Positions 17,813 to 27,173 of a stretch of 39,616 nt of DNA are shown here, piece after piece; positions within the stretch are counted from its first letter, which is position 1, and the number at the start of each line of letters is the position of its first letter. The notes under the pieces were generated by a model. The model was given only the letters and a program-made list of their open reading frames with translations. It was not told the origin of the DNA and made no database searches. The translations under genes were made by a program, and so were the position numbers. The stretch comes from a marine gamma proteobacterium HTCC2089. Its GTDB lineage: Bacteria; Pseudomonadota; Gammaproteobacteria; Pseudomonadales; Azotimanducaceae. The DNA lies in NCBI GenBank assembly GCA_905182905.1, contig CAJJDH010000060.1, positions 1-39,616 of the forward strand. Reading direction: 5' to 3'.

Positions 17813-20800
17813 TCAAACGACCTCACCAGACGCTTTAGAAAAACCACGAGCATCCGGCACAAAGTCAGCAAATATGTTGTACAACGCCGGCACCAGGACC
17901 AGCGTAATAATTGTCGCGAATAAAATACCAAACGCTAAAGAAATAGCCATTGGAATAATCATCTGGGCCTGGGTAGAAGTCTCACTCAATATTGGCACCA
18001 GACCAAAGAATGTTGTTAATGAGGTTAATATAATTGCGCGGAACCTTTCCGAGCCCGCCTCAATTGCAGCCTGAGCGTGGGACATACCCGCCCGCACTTT
18101 GACATTAACAAAATCGACCATAATCAAGCTGTCATTAACAACCACGCCACCCAAGGCAATAAAGCCCAAAATCGAAATCACGCTAACGGTTTTGCCAAGA
18201 AAGAAGTGGCCTAAGATAGCGCCAATCAATCCAAAGGGTATAACCGACATAATGATCAACGGCTGTAAATAGGATTTCAGCGGGATAGCTAGCAAGGCGT
18301 AGATACCGGCGAGCACAAAAAACACAGCTATCCACAGCTCGGCTATAGCTGCTTGCTCGTCTTTTGAACTTCCGTCTAACTGCATAGAAACACCGGCAAA
18401 ATCTGCTGCCAGCAGAGGTAAAAAATTCAGCCTCACTTGGCGAAAAATATCTGCAGATTCAACTACCGATCCATTCACGTTAGCGCTTACATTGATCGCC
18501 CGTTCTTTATCAATACGCCGAATAACATCGTAACCTTGGGCCAGTTCAAACTCAGCAACAGCTGAAAATGGCACTACATCGCCACCTGGAAGTTTTATCC
18601 ACATACTTTCAAGATCACCAATAGAGCGCCGATCACTCTTTGGGTATCTAACCATCACCTTGAGTTCTTGGCTGTTACGTTGAAAGCGCTGAGCTTCGGC
18701 ACCATAAAACGCTTCACGCACCTGACTGGCCAAATCTACCAGCGTAATACCCAATGTTTCTGCTGAGGGTTTGATCTTTAAACTTAACTCTTGAGGCCCC
18801 TCATTGACTGACGCGGTAATTTCGTAAACCCCCTCTTGGGTAGACAAAAAATTCTGCAGGGCAGCAGCAGCAGCTTCGAGCTGCAATGCATTCTTACCGA
18901 GTAACTTTAAAGAAATAGGCGCACCACCCATTTTTTCTTGAAAGACAAACTTCAGTTCAGTTGTGCCAGCAATTTCGCCGACCTTTTCGCGCCAGCGGCG
19001 CTCTATGTCTTCGGGGGATATCTTCAAACTTTCATTAGGTAGCAGCTCAATCATGATAAAGCCCTGTTTATCTTGAGCCACTATGGAAAGAACATTTTTA
19101 ATAAAACCGGTACCCGTGGCAGATTCAGCAACAACCTCTTCTTCTATCTGCGCAACGCTGGCGTACATGTGATCAACAATTTCCATTGCGAGGCCAGGGG
19201 GCGAACCTTCTTGAACACTGACGGACGCTTGCAGTATTGGGCTATCAATATCGGGAAAAAAGCCGTACTTAATAAACCCGCCGCCCATTAGACCAAATAC
19301 CAATAAAATCATGCCAATAAAACCGGCTAACGTTGCATAACGATATTCAATAGTGCGCTTCACAAACGGCTGATACACGTTTTTGATAAAGCGCTGTAGT
19401 TTGTCATCAACCCACTCAGGAATACCGCGTTTATTCTTTTTCGGTGGCGATAACAATGCCAAGTGCGAGGGCAGAATGAGTTTACTTTCAACCAGTGAAA
19501 ACAACAGGCAAAAGATAACTACCCAAGCAGTAGCCTTGGTTAGGCTAGAAGGTGGACCCGTCACCAACAACATTGGTGCAAAGGCCATAACCGTAGTGAG
19601 CACACCAAACGTGGCCGGCACAGCTACACGCTGAGCACCTGCAACAATATTATGCAAGTTATAGCCGTCGCGTTCGGTTTGGGTATGCACACTTTCAGCA
19701 ATGATAATTGCATCATCAACGACAATTCCTAAAACCAATATAAACGCGAATAAGCTGATAATGTTAATTGTCACATCCACAGTTGGCATCATCATAGTGG
19801 CGCCCAAAAAGGCAATGGGGAGTCCAATCAAAACCCAAATCGCCATGCGTAACCGTAAAAACAGACCCAGAACAACAAACACTAGAATTGCGCCGAGCAT
19901 CATGTTCTTCATCAACATGTTGATTTGGCTTTTCAAATAGAAAGAGCTGTCACCCCATATATCAAGGTTGACGCTTTCAGGGAGGTTTTTTCTGCGCTCC
20001 TCCACATAGGCATGCACAGCGGCGCTAATTTCAATCTCACTTTCCTGGTCCGTTGACTTCACCTCAATTGTCATTCCCGGCCTGCCGTTAAAAAACGCGT
20101 AGAATTCCTCTTCAACAAAGCCATCTACAACATTGGCAATATCACCCAGGCGTACAATAGAACCATCAGAGTTGGTCAATAAAATAATCTTTTCGAATTC
20201 GCGAGATGTATACGCTTGACCCATTGCTCGCAGTCGAATAGAGCCTGCCTCAGATTTGATTGTGCCGCCCGGGATGTCCGCAGACCAACGGCGAATAATC
20301 TGCGCTACCTGAGAGAGCGTTAATCCATATTCGCGCAGTCGATACTCCGGAATTTCAATCGCCATTTCAAAATCGCGCGCGCCTAGCGTCGACGCATATG
20401 TGACTTCAGGCAACGCGGTGATTTCTTCCTTAATATCATCGGCCAAATGTTTCATGGCGGTTTCGGTCAAGTCTCCAGATACGGCAACACGCAGCGTCTG
20501 CATCTTTCGCTCAACCTTAGCGATCACCGGTCTTTCGCTGTCTAAAGGAAAAGTAGAAATACTATCAATGGCGAGTTTGATCTCATCCGTTAGCTCTGAA
20601 ACAGCAAAGTCAACTTTTGCTTGGACTTGAACTCTAGCCATGCCCTCGCTAGCTGTACTTCTAATCTCGCGTATCCCTTCAATGGAATTCAGTGCCTCCT
20701 CAATCTTAACAATGATGCCGACTTCTACCTCTTCAGGACCGGCGCCAGGATAAGCAACACTTATCGTCACCATGTCGAATACGATAGACGGCATGCTTTC

Positions 20801-20989
20801 TTTCTTAAGACCAGAAATGGCCAGCAGGCCAAAAGCGAATATAAAGATCATGACCAAGTTGGCGGCAACGTGGTTGGCAGCAAACCAACCTATAAGACCT
20901 GGTGGCTGACTCCCAGACCCACCCCCAGCTTGATAAGGCTGCTGCTCTGAATTTTCTCGAGAATTATTTTCCGACGAATTTTGTGACAT
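17813..20989 (-). CDS. RND-family efflux permease (AcrB-like inner-membrane pump)
   Basis: A 1058-residue protein with the full RND architecture: first membrane helix at about 40-60, a large periplasmic loop, a block of helices at about 360-520, a second periplasmic loop and a final helix block near the C-terminus. GIVVDDAIII (421-430) carries the Asp425-Asp426 pair of the fourth helix that relays protons. It should drive proton-coupled export with the adaptor gene just upstream (5 bp gap). The first 30 residues are an unusual hydrophilic Ser/Gln/Gly-rich cytoplasmic extension. No outer-membrane channel gene is present, so a TolC-type partner must be encoded elsewhere. The substrate is unknown; the sequence fits multidrug or hydrophobic-compound pumps better than metal pumps. 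Confidence 0.92.
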   Translation of the reverse strand: MSQNSSENNSRENSEQQPYQAGGGSGSQPPGLIGWFAANHVAANLVMIFIFAFGLLAISGLKKESMPSIVFDMVTISVAYPGAGPEEVEVGIIVKIEEALNSIEGIREIRSTASEGMARVQVQAKVDFAVSELTDEIKLAIDSISTFPLDSERPVIAKVERKMQTLRVAVSGDLTETAMKHLADDIKEEITALPEVTYASTLGARDFEMAIEIPEYRLREYGLTLSQVAQIIRRWSADIPGGTIKSEAGSIRLRAMGQAYTSREFEKIILLTNSDGSIVRLGDIANVVDGFVEEEFYAFFNGRPGMTIEVKSTDQESEIEISAAVHAYVEERRKNLPESVNLDIWGDSSFYLKSQINMLMKNMMLGAILVFVVLGLFLRLRMAIWVLIGLPIAFLGATMMMPTVDVTINIISLFAFILVLGIVVDDAIIIAESVHTQTERDGYNLHNIVAGAQRVAVPATFGVLTTVMAFAPMLLVTGPPSSLTKATAWVVIFCLLFSLVESKLILPSHLALLSPPKKNKRGIPEWVDDKLQRFIKNVYQPFVKRTIEYRYATLAGFIGMILLVFGLMGGGFIKYGFFPDIDSPILQASVSVQEGSPPGLAMEIVDHMYASVAQIEEEVVAESATGTGFIKNVLSIVAQDKQGFIMIELLPNESLKISPEDIERRWREKVGEIAGTTELKFVFQEKMGGAPISLKLLGKNALQLEAAAAALQNFLSTQEGVYEITASVNEGPQELSLKIKPSAETLGITLVDLASQVREAFYGAEAQRFQRNSQELKVMVRYPKSDRRSIGDLESMWIKLPGGDVVPFSAVAEFELAQGYDVIRRIDKERAINVSANVNGSVVESADIFRQVRLNFLPLLAADFAGVSMQLDGSSKDEQAAIAELWIAVFFVLAGIYALLAIPLKSYLQPLIIMSVIPFGLIGAILGHFFLGKTVSVISILGFIALGGVVVNDSLIMVDFVNVKVRAGMSHAQAAIEAGSERFRAIILTSLTTFFGLVPILSETSTQAQMIIPMAISLAFGILFATIITLVLVPALYNIFADFVPDARGFSKASGEVV

Positions 20990-20994
20990 AAGTA

Positions 20995-22155
20995 CTAGCC
21001 GTTGATCCTGACTTTCTGCCCTGGCAGCGGTTTATCTAACGGGGTAACGCAATAGTTCGCACCCTCAGGAATACCACCGTCAACATAGTAAAAAGACTCG
21101 TCAGATCTCACTACTGAAACATCTACCGGGCGAATGCGTAAGTCGTTATCTACAAGCCAAATAGTTTTGCCACGGTGCAGTGAATAACGCGGGATAAGAA
21201 ATAGATCGCCGCCATCTCTACCATTGATTGTTGCCGAAACATAGGTGCCAATGAGAAGGGGCACTGAATCTACATCGCCCACAAGCCGATAAGGATCTTG
21301 AATTTGCGCCACCAGATATAGCACTCGACTCTTGGTGTCGAAAACTCCCTCAGAACGGGTGATTTGACCCTGCCAGGTAAATATCGTGCCACCCAATTCT
21401 GCGGAGATAGTCACAGGTAACGGCTCACCGCGACGGATCTTATTGATATCCAAATAGGCTAAATCGCGCTGAGTTACCGGCAGTCGAATTTCAGCAATAT
21501 CTACCGCAACAGTAGTTGCCAGCGCCGACCCTGTATTCACATATTGGCCTACATCTGCGCGTTTCTCACGCACCAACCCCATGTATGGTGCTTTAATCAC
21601 CGTACGCTCCAAATCTCCTTCCGCCTTTTCTAATTCAGCCTCAGCAAACTGCAGCTCTGAAATAGCTTCTTGGAGCTGAGGCTTGCGCAGGGCAAGCGCG
21701 GAAGCAGGACCGGTGCCAGGCTTTAACCTGCGCAGGCGTTTGTAATCTTCTTTAGCGTACCCGGCCAAAGCACTCTCTTTCGCCAAAAGAGTCTCTGCGC
21801 GCGCAACACTTGCTCTGGCTCTTTTTACCGCGCTCTGGTAATTCCTTGGATCAATGCGCACAAGAACGTCGCCTTCATCAAAAAAGCCGCCACTGACAAA
21901 TGCATCAGACACTTCAATAATCTGCCCTGATGCTTCAGCAACCAAATTGGTTTGGGTACGCGGGCCAACAGTGCCTTGGGAGCTAACAGTGAATTCAACT
22001 GGCTGGCTGTAAGCTGAAGCTACCTCTACTAGCAAACTCGGAGGTTCAGCTACTTGTGTTACAGGGACTTCGCGTAGTTTCACCAAAAGAAAAGACGCGC
22101 CCGCACAACCCAATAGAATAACTATTGGCAGTATTATTTTTTTATTCTTCAACAA
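20995..22155 (-). CDS. RND efflux periplasmic adaptor (membrane fusion protein)
   Basis: An HlyD/AcrA-type adaptor of about 386 residues with one N-terminal membrane helix, a barrel-sandwich hybrid domain (SQGTVGPRTQTNLVAEASGQIIEVSDAF), a coiled-coil hairpin (about 110-190), return of the lipoyl half (IKAPYMGLVREK) and a beta-barrel domain. It bridges the permease to an outer-membrane channel. There is no ATG at the start: three TTG codons occur at 22161, 22155 and 22152, and AAGGG is placed six bases before the 22155 TTG, so I chose that one. The membrane helix lacks a lipobox. It is the first gene of the adaptor-permease unit and probably transcribed from the 22162-22525 region. Confidence 0.88.
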   Translation of the reverse strand: MLKNKKIILPIVILLGCAGASFLLVKLREVPVTQVAEPPSLLVEVASAYSQPVEFTVSSQGTVGPRTQTNLVAEASGQIIEVSDAFVSGGFFDEGDVLVRIDPRNYQSAVKRARASVARAETLLAKESALAGYAKEDYKRLRRLKPGTGPASALALRKPQLQEAISELQFAEAELEKAEGDLERTVIKAPYMGLVREKRADVGQYVNTGSALATTVAVDIAEIRLPVTQRDLAYLDINKIRRGEPLPVTISAELGGTIFTWQGQITRSEGVFDTKSRVLYLVAQIQDPYRLVGDVDSVPLLIGTYVSATINGRDGGDLFLIPRYSLHRGKTIWLVDNDLRIRPVDVSVVRSDESFYYVDGGIPEGANYCVTPLDKPLPGQKVRING

Positions 22156-22161
22156 TCTCAA

Positions 22162-22525
22162 CCCTTCTGAAATACACCCAAGCGTATCTGGGATAAATTT
22201 TTAAGACTCAAAGCCTTGGATTTGGCAAATACTAAGCTCTCGTCGTTATCCAGTACGCAAAACCCGGCAATTCTAGTCGCGCTTTATCATCTTTCGCCGT
22301 AGCTGCCCGCTGGGAGTATTCACACAGCCCAAGTGTAACACCCGGCTAGGCGAAAAATTCTATTTACTAGTTGGTTTATGGATAACGGTAATCTAAGACA
22401 AGCGGCACCTTTCGCAGGCGGGCCCGAGTCTTTGGTAAGCCGAAGCCAGCCTTGCTTGGATCAGCATATGTCTTTAGATTACCTAACGGAGAAATTAGTT
22501 TTAGCGTCAAAAGAGGGAGAATTGG
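22162..22525. other. Divergent regulatory region, RND adaptor / acyl-CoA ligase
   Basis: This 364-bp gene-free stretch must hold the promoters for both divergent units. Its main feature is the long-arm inverted repeat at 22387-22483, listed separately. GAGGGAG six bases before the GTG at 22526 is the ligase ribosome site. I found no convincing -35/-10 pair and no complete small gene. Confidence 0.4.
22387..22483 (+). ncRNA. Candidate structured leader (cloverleaf-like) before the acyl-CoA ligase
   Basis: GGTAATCTAAGACA (22387-22400) pairs with TGTCTTTAGATTACC (22469-22483) over 14 bp with one bulged T. Between them I can draw three small hairpins: CCT-TTCGC-AGG (22408-22418), CTTTGG-TAAG-CCGAAG (22430-22445) and CCAGC-CTT-GCTTGG (22446-22459). 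The structure ends 42 bases before the ligase GTG, a usual place for a cis-acting RNA. It matches no riboswitch I recognise. It could instead be a DNA operator with distant half-sites, or act on the opposite strand. Confidence 0.35.
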
Positions 22526-24214
22526 GTGTCTGAACGAACAAGGGCCAGCGTACTGAAAGAACTAACCGCGGCGGAACAACCCTACGAATTAGTACCAGGT
22601 AGTGTCTTCGATAGACCGTGTTTACGCTTCAAAAACGCCCCGCCCACGTTACGCGATCTTTTCTCGCAAAGTCGCAGTGAAGTGGAATTCATTATCTATG
22701 AAGACCAACGTCTAACCTTTGATGAGGCCTATATAGAAGCCTCTAAAATCGCCATGATTTTGGTCAACGACTACGGCGTAAAGCCCGGTGATCGTGTGGC
22801 CATTTCAATGCGCAACTATCCAGAATGGATACTTGCTTTTATGGCAGCTACATCCATTGGCGGCATTGCAGTGGCCATGAACGCGTTATGGCAGCCCGAA
22901 GAGATGGCCTACGGTCTCACTGACAGCGGTGCAAAAGTACTATTTGCAGATGAGGAGCGATTAGCTCGGTTTGCCCAAATCGCCTCGCCACCCAAAGTGC
23001 AACTGATTTCAGTAAGAACATCGGCGTATCCAAACGCTGTGGATCTTGCCAACCTAGTGGCAAAGCTCGAAAACAGCGGTCAAACCATCGCAATGCCCGA
23101 GCAGTACGCAAAACCTGAAGATGACGCCACCCTACTTTATACCTCAGGCTCGACAGGCCACCCCAAGGGTGTTGCATCTTGCCACGTGAATATCATCAGT
23201 GCGCTGATGAGCTGGGAGCTGGATCAGACTACTGCGATAGGCTTAATGGAAGAACCTCCAGAAGCCCCAGCACATCCGCCGGCAACGCTAATGGCCGTGC
23301 CGCTATTTCACGCAACTGGCTCCCATGCGGTTTACTTGGCCAGTTACCGCCACCAGCGCAAGTTGGTTTGCATGTATAAGTGGGACCCAGCAATTGCAGC
23401 GCAGATGATCGAGGAAGAAAAAATAACGACCTTTATAGCTCCGGCCGCAATGACCGGAGATCTGGTGTTGGAAGCTCAGCGTTCGCAACGAGATCTAAGT
23501 TCCCTTGCCTCTGTGGGCGGCGGCGGCGCACCAAGAGCACCTGAGCAAGTACGCAATATAGAAAAATCATTTACCAAAGCACTACCGGGTACCGGTTGGG
23601 GCATGACTGAAACCAACGCTATTGGCACCAGTATTGGCGGAATAGATTACCTAGAGCGGCCTGACAGTTCTGGTCGTTGCAGTGGTGTTATGGAACTCAA
23701 AGTAATCGACGAAGCTGGCAATGCACTAGATGCAAACAACCGAGGCGAACTCCTTATAAGAGGTACAGGAGTTTTTCGCGGCTATTGGAACCGGCCCGAT
23801 GCAAATGCCGAAACCTTTTTACCTGGCGGTTGGATGCGCACCGGAGACGTGGCTTATCTGGACGATGAAGGTTACCTATTTATCGTAGATCGAATCAAAG
23901 ATTTAGTAATTCGCGGCGGCGAGAATATCGGCTGCGGCGAAGTAGAAGCAGCACTGCTCGAACACCCGCTTATTCACGAGGCATCAGTTTATGCAGTACC
24001 TGACGAGCGCCTTGGCGAGGAAGTGGGTACAACTATTTATACCGAAACACGCATAGATACTGACGAGCTAAACAGCTTTCTTCTTGAGCGCCTTGCACGC
24101 TTTAAAGTTCCCGCACACACATTGCAACAGCATGAACCGCTACCACGCACTGCCTCAGGCAAGATCCTCAAGCGTGAGCTACGCGAAGAGGCCTGCAAAA
24201 GGTTAAACCTGTAA
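22526..24214 (+). CDS. Acyl-CoA synthetase / class I adenylate-forming ligase
   Basis: The 562-residue enzyme activates a carboxylic acid with ATP and joins it to CoA. It has the phosphate-binding loop YTSGSTGHPKGV (205-216), GWGMTETNA (357-365), TGDVAYLDDEGYLFIVDRIKDLVIRGGENI (439-468) and the catalytic lysine in ASGKILKR (Lys546), with all core motifs intact. GTG 22526 is the start, supported by GAGGGAG upstream. The chain length or aromatic nature of the substrate cannot be told from sequence; the family resembles medium/long-chain fatty-acid or cyclohexane/benzoate-type ligases. The carboxylesterase ATG follows directly after its stop, so the two are translationally coupled: the esterase may release the acid that this enzyme activates, though it acts across the membrane. 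Confidence 0.9.
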   Translation: MSERTRASVLKELTAAEQPYELVPGSVFDRPCLRFKNAPPTLRDLFSQSRSEVEFIIYEDQRLTFDEAYIEASKIAMILVNDYGVKPGDRVAISMRNYPEWILAFMAATSIGGIAVAMNALWQPEEMAYGLTDSGAKVLFADEERLARFAQIASPPKVQLISVRTSAYPNAVDLANLVAKLENSGQTIAMPEQYAKPEDDATLLYTSGSTGHPKGVASCHVNIISALMSWELDQTTAIGLMEEPPEAPAHPPATLMAVPLFHATGSHAVYLASYRHQRKLVCMYKWDPAIAAQMIEEEKITTFIAPAAMTGDLVLEAQRSQRDLSSLASVGGGGAPRAPEQVRNIEKSFTKALPGTGWGMTETNAIGTSIGGIDYLERPDSSGRCSGVMELKVIDEAGNALDANNRGELLIRGTGVFRGYWNRPDANAETFLPGGWMRTGDVAYLDDEGYLFIVDRIKDLVIRGGENIGCGEVEAALLEHPLIHEASVYAVPDERLGEEVGTTIYTETRIDTDELNSFLLERLARFKVPAHTLQQHEPLPRTASGKILKRELREEACKRLNL

Positions 24215-25870
24215 ATGCAAAAGCCAAAGCCCGCACATAGGAAGTCGTCACAAAGAAACCTCGCACTATTTATTCTAGTGGTCGTTGGCTTGAGTGGCTG
24301 CACTGATATGGAATCTGCTATGAACAGTAATCGAGTTAATGAGGCCACAACAGTTCAAGGAATACTGCAGGGAACATGGTCGGACAGTGACCCGGACATC
24401 GGAGTATTTCGCGGCGTTCCTTATGCACAGCCTCCCATTGGCGATTTACGCTGGCGCGCGCCCAAAGAGTTAGAGTCCTGGACCGGCGTACGACAAGCTA
24501 CCAAATTTGGCTCAGCCTGCTGGCAAGCATTTGGCAATGATAAATTTGTCTGGGGTCGCGGCGAGTTCCCCCGCAGTGAAGACTGCCTACATCTAAATAT
24601 ATGGCAACCTGAAAAATCTAATACAAGTGCGCCGGTTATGGTTTGGTTTCATGGTGGCGCCCATACCGGCGGACGTGCGCAGGTTGAGGTATTCGATGGC
24701 ACGGAACTGGCTCGCAAAGGTGTGATAGTCGTTACCGTCAATTATCGGCTGGGCCCATTGGGGTTTTTGGCTCACCCAGCTTTAGCGCAAGAGTCCGAAC
24801 ACAACAGTTCCGGCAACTACGGTCTAATGGACAAAATTTCAGCCCTAAAATGGGTGCAGGAAAACATCCAGGCCTTTGGCGGTGATGCAAACAATGTGAC
24901 AATTTTTGGCCAATCTGCCGGTTCAAGTAGCGTTTGTGCGTTGATGGCCTCGCCCCTAACCAGCGGCCTTTTCCACAAAGCCATAGGGCAATCTGCGGCT
25001 TGTCTAATTAAGGAAAAACGTGACGCCAATGGTCAAGAACGAGGTACTCGCTTAGCACAACTAGCCCTTGGATCTAATGCCGAAGACGTTGGCGTAGAAG
25101 TAACAGCCGCAGATCTGCGCGGGATAGATAATCAAAGCCTAATAACAGCTATGCAAACTAGCGATTGGAGTGCTGCCAGTCGTATTGTTATTGACGGCTG
25201 GGTGCTGCCCAAAGCACCCGCAGATGTTTTTGCCGCCGACGAGCACATAAAAATACCATTATTAGTGGGATCTCTGGCAAACGAAGGCCATGAATTAATT
25301 CCCGTGAATGAGTCTTTTACCGCGGCAGATTTAGACAACTATCTCACCAAGGCTTTTGCAGACTCAGCGCCTGAGCTAAAAGCCCTATACGCAAAAGAGT
25401 TAGCCATCTCTCCAGGCATGGTGCAAAGAGAAATATTCACCGATTCATACATGGCTCTATCAATGCGCAGCTGGGCGGCATTTAACCATCGCGGCGACCA
25501 ACCTACCTACCTTTACTATATGGACTACGTGCCGCCGGCCTACCAAATTTACTTATTCAATGATCCAGACCTCGGTTTGCCTGGCGGCCCACGCAGTGCA
25601 GGTGCGTATCATTCAGGCGATTTAGCCTATGTTTTTAATAACGTAGGTAAAACGGGAGATTTTTGGCTGGACCAAGACTTTGCCATGGCGCAAACCATGA
25701 GTACTTACTGGACAAACTTTGCTAAAACCGGCAACCCTAATGGAAGCAGCGTACCCAACTGGCCAGCTTATAGCCCGCAAAACCACCAGACACAGCTGCT
25801 ATCCGACAAAGTCAGCACAATTGAGGGAGCCAAGCGGAAGAAATTGGATTTACTGGCAACACGCCGCTAG
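24215..25870 (+). CDS. Type-B carboxylesterase lipoprotein
   Basis: The 551-residue protein starts with a basic N-terminus, a hydrophobic segment and a canonical lipobox LSGC (Cys29), so it is exported and lipid-anchored. The alpha/beta-hydrolase core has EDCLHLNIW (122-130), the oxyanion-hole HGGA (146-149), nucleophile Ser234 in GQSAG, acid Glu357 in ANEG and His466 in AYHSGD, giving a complete triad. It should cleave carboxylic esters in the periplasm or at the cell surface. Its ATG immediately follows the stop of the acyl-CoA ligase, so the pair is one operon, suggesting ester hydrolysis followed by CoA activation of the acid. The substrate is unknown. A 121-bp gap separates it from xseB. 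Confidence 0.9.
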   Translation: MQKPKPAHRKSSQRNLALFILVVVGLSGCTDMESAMNSNRVNEATTVQGILQGTWSDSDPDIGVFRGVPYAQPPIGDLRWRAPKELESWTGVRQATKFGSACWQAFGNDKFVWGRGEFPRSEDCLHLNIWQPEKSNTSAPVMVWFHGGAHTGGRAQVEVFDGTELARKGVIVVTVNYRLGPLGFLAHPALAQESEHNSSGNYGLMDKISALKWVQENIQAFGGDANNVTIFGQSAGSSSVCALMASPLTSGLFHKAIGQSAACLIKEKRDANGQERGTRLAQLALGSNAEDVGVEVTAADLRGIDNQSLITAMQTSDWSAASRIVIDGWVLPKAPADVFAADEHIKIPLLVGSLANEGHELIPVNESFTAADLDNYLTKAFADSAPELKALYAKELAISPGMVQREIFTDSYMALSMRSWAAFNHRGDQPTYLYYMDYVPPAYQIYLFNDPDLGLPGGPRSAGAYHSGDLAYVFNNVGKTGDFWLDQDFAMAQTMSTYWTNFAKTGNPNGSSVPNWPAYSPQNHQTQLLSDKVSTIEGAKRKKLDLLATRR

Positions 25871-25991
25871 GTAAAAGCTACCGAGGTTTCTACAACCACT
25901 GGGTTACAAAATAGTTGTGAGCGTTTAGCATAGAGCCTCACAATTTCTGCAATTGCGACCACAATGATTGCGCACTGGACCATCTAGAATA

Positions 25992-26261
25992 ATGACCGAA
26001 AAAAAGAAAACTTCTAAAAATGAAGAAGCCAACAACGCCGAAAGCGTGAACTTTGAAGCTGCTATGGCGGAGCTAGAACAGCTGGTTAAGCAAATGGAAA
26101 ACGGCGACCTGAGCTTAGATGCGTCACTAAAAGCCTTCGAACGCGGCGTGTTATTAACGCGTCAGTGTCAGAAATCTCTAGCTGAAGCGGAACTTAAAGT
26201 TAAAATGCTGTCAGCAGACGGCGTTCTTGAAGACCTAAATCTAAGCGACCTTGATGATTAG
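25992..26261 (+). CDS. xseB: Exodeoxyribonuclease VII small subunit
   Basis: The small (89-residue) subunit of exonuclease VII, which with XseA degrades single-stranded DNA. The core [34 protein letters not shown] is the family signature, followed by a second helix and an acidic tail. The frame extends upstream to a TTG at 25968, but the ATG at 25992 is the natural start. Its stop overlaps the ispA start by 8 bp, so the two are translationally coupled as in many Gammaproteobacteria. Confidence 0.93.
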   Translation: MTEKKKTSKNEEANNAESVNFEAAMAELEQLVKQMENGDLSLDASLKAFERGVLLTRQCQKSLAEAELKVKMLSADGVLEDLNLSDLDD

Positions 26262-27135
26262 CGACCTCTCTGCTCTACAGTTACAGATAGAAGCATCTCT
26301 CCAGCAACATTTACCTACCAAATCGCAAATTGCGCAGCCTATGCTAGACGCGATGAGCTATGCGGTTATGGGAGGGGGCAAAAGACTTAGGCCCATGTTG
26401 GTCTGTGCAAGCTGTGAGGCCTTCGGAGGCGACTACGAAACAGCAATGCCAGCAGCGTGTGCTTTTGAATTTATCCACGCCTATTCACTGATCCATGATG
26501 ACTTACCAGCCATGGACGATGACGCTCTAAGACATGGTAAGCCTAGTACTCACATAGCATTCGGTGAGGCGAATGCAATCTTAGCTGGTGACAGCCTGCA
26601 CTCTTTAGCCTTTCAAGCTATTAGCGAAGCACAGGGCATTTCCGCAACCAACAAACTTACAATCATTAGTTTGCTCTCCAAAGCAGCGGGCTGGCCGGGT
26701 ATGTCAGGGGGGCAGTGTTTAGATATTGCTGCCGAAGGTAAGGTGTTAGAACTGCCTGAACTAGAAATGTTACACGCAGCTAAAACTGGCGCGTTAATAA
26801 AGTCAGCACTTGAAGTAGGAGCACTGAGTGCAGGTGCGGACATTCAGTCTGCTGCCTATAGTGCTATTGGCGAATTTGGCGCAAAAATTGGTCTGGCATT
26901 TCAAGTAGTAGACGACATATTGGATGTCACCGAAACAAGCGACATGTTAGGTAAACCAGCAGGCTCTGACGAAGACTTAAATAAAAACACTTTCCCGCGA
27001 TTACTCGGGCTGGACCCATCAAAGCAGAAAGCAGAAGATCTCTTGCAGGAAGCGCTGGCACTGTTAAAACAAACCGGCTTGCACACGTCATTGTTAGCAA
27101 CGTTAGCGAACCGAGCGGTACATAGAACCTTCTAG
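26254..27135 (+). CDS. ispA: Farnesyl diphosphate synthase (short-chain prenyltransferase)
   Basis: Makes farnesyl diphosphate from isopentenyl and dimethylallyl diphosphates, the precursor for quinone tails and undecaprenyl phosphate. The 293-residue protein has the first aspartate-rich motif [10 protein letters not shown] (81-90) with the two-residue insertion of bacterial FPP synthases, GGKRLRP (41-47), and the second motif DDILD (220-224) followed by [19 protein letters not shown] 26254 is preferred to the TTG three bases earlier. It overlaps xseB. In most relatives dxs comes next; here the gene is instead convergent with pgpA, 38 bp away. Confidence 0.94.
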   Translation: MISDLSALQLQIEASLQQHLPTKSQIAQPMLDAMSYAVMGGGKRLRPMLVCASCEAFGGDYETAMPAACAFEFIHAYSLIHDDLPAMDDDALRHGKPSTHIAFGEANAILAGDSLHSLAFQAISEAQGISATNKLTIISLLSKAAGWPGMSGGQCLDIAAEGKVLELPELEMLHAAKTGALIKSALEVGALSAGADIQSAAYSAIGEFGAKIGLAFQVVDDILDVTETSDMLGKPAGSDEDLNKNTFPRLLGLDPSKQKAEDLLQEALALLKQTGLHTSLLATLANRAVHRTF

Positions 27136-27173
27136 CGGGCATAAAAGTAGTAGCATGCGCCACTACATTAAAG

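Noticed and set aside
22381-22490. The 22387-22483 inverted repeat as a second attC site
   Set aside because: Both ends read AAC on the same strand (GATAAC and CCTAAC), whereas attC needs AAC at one end and GTT at the other.
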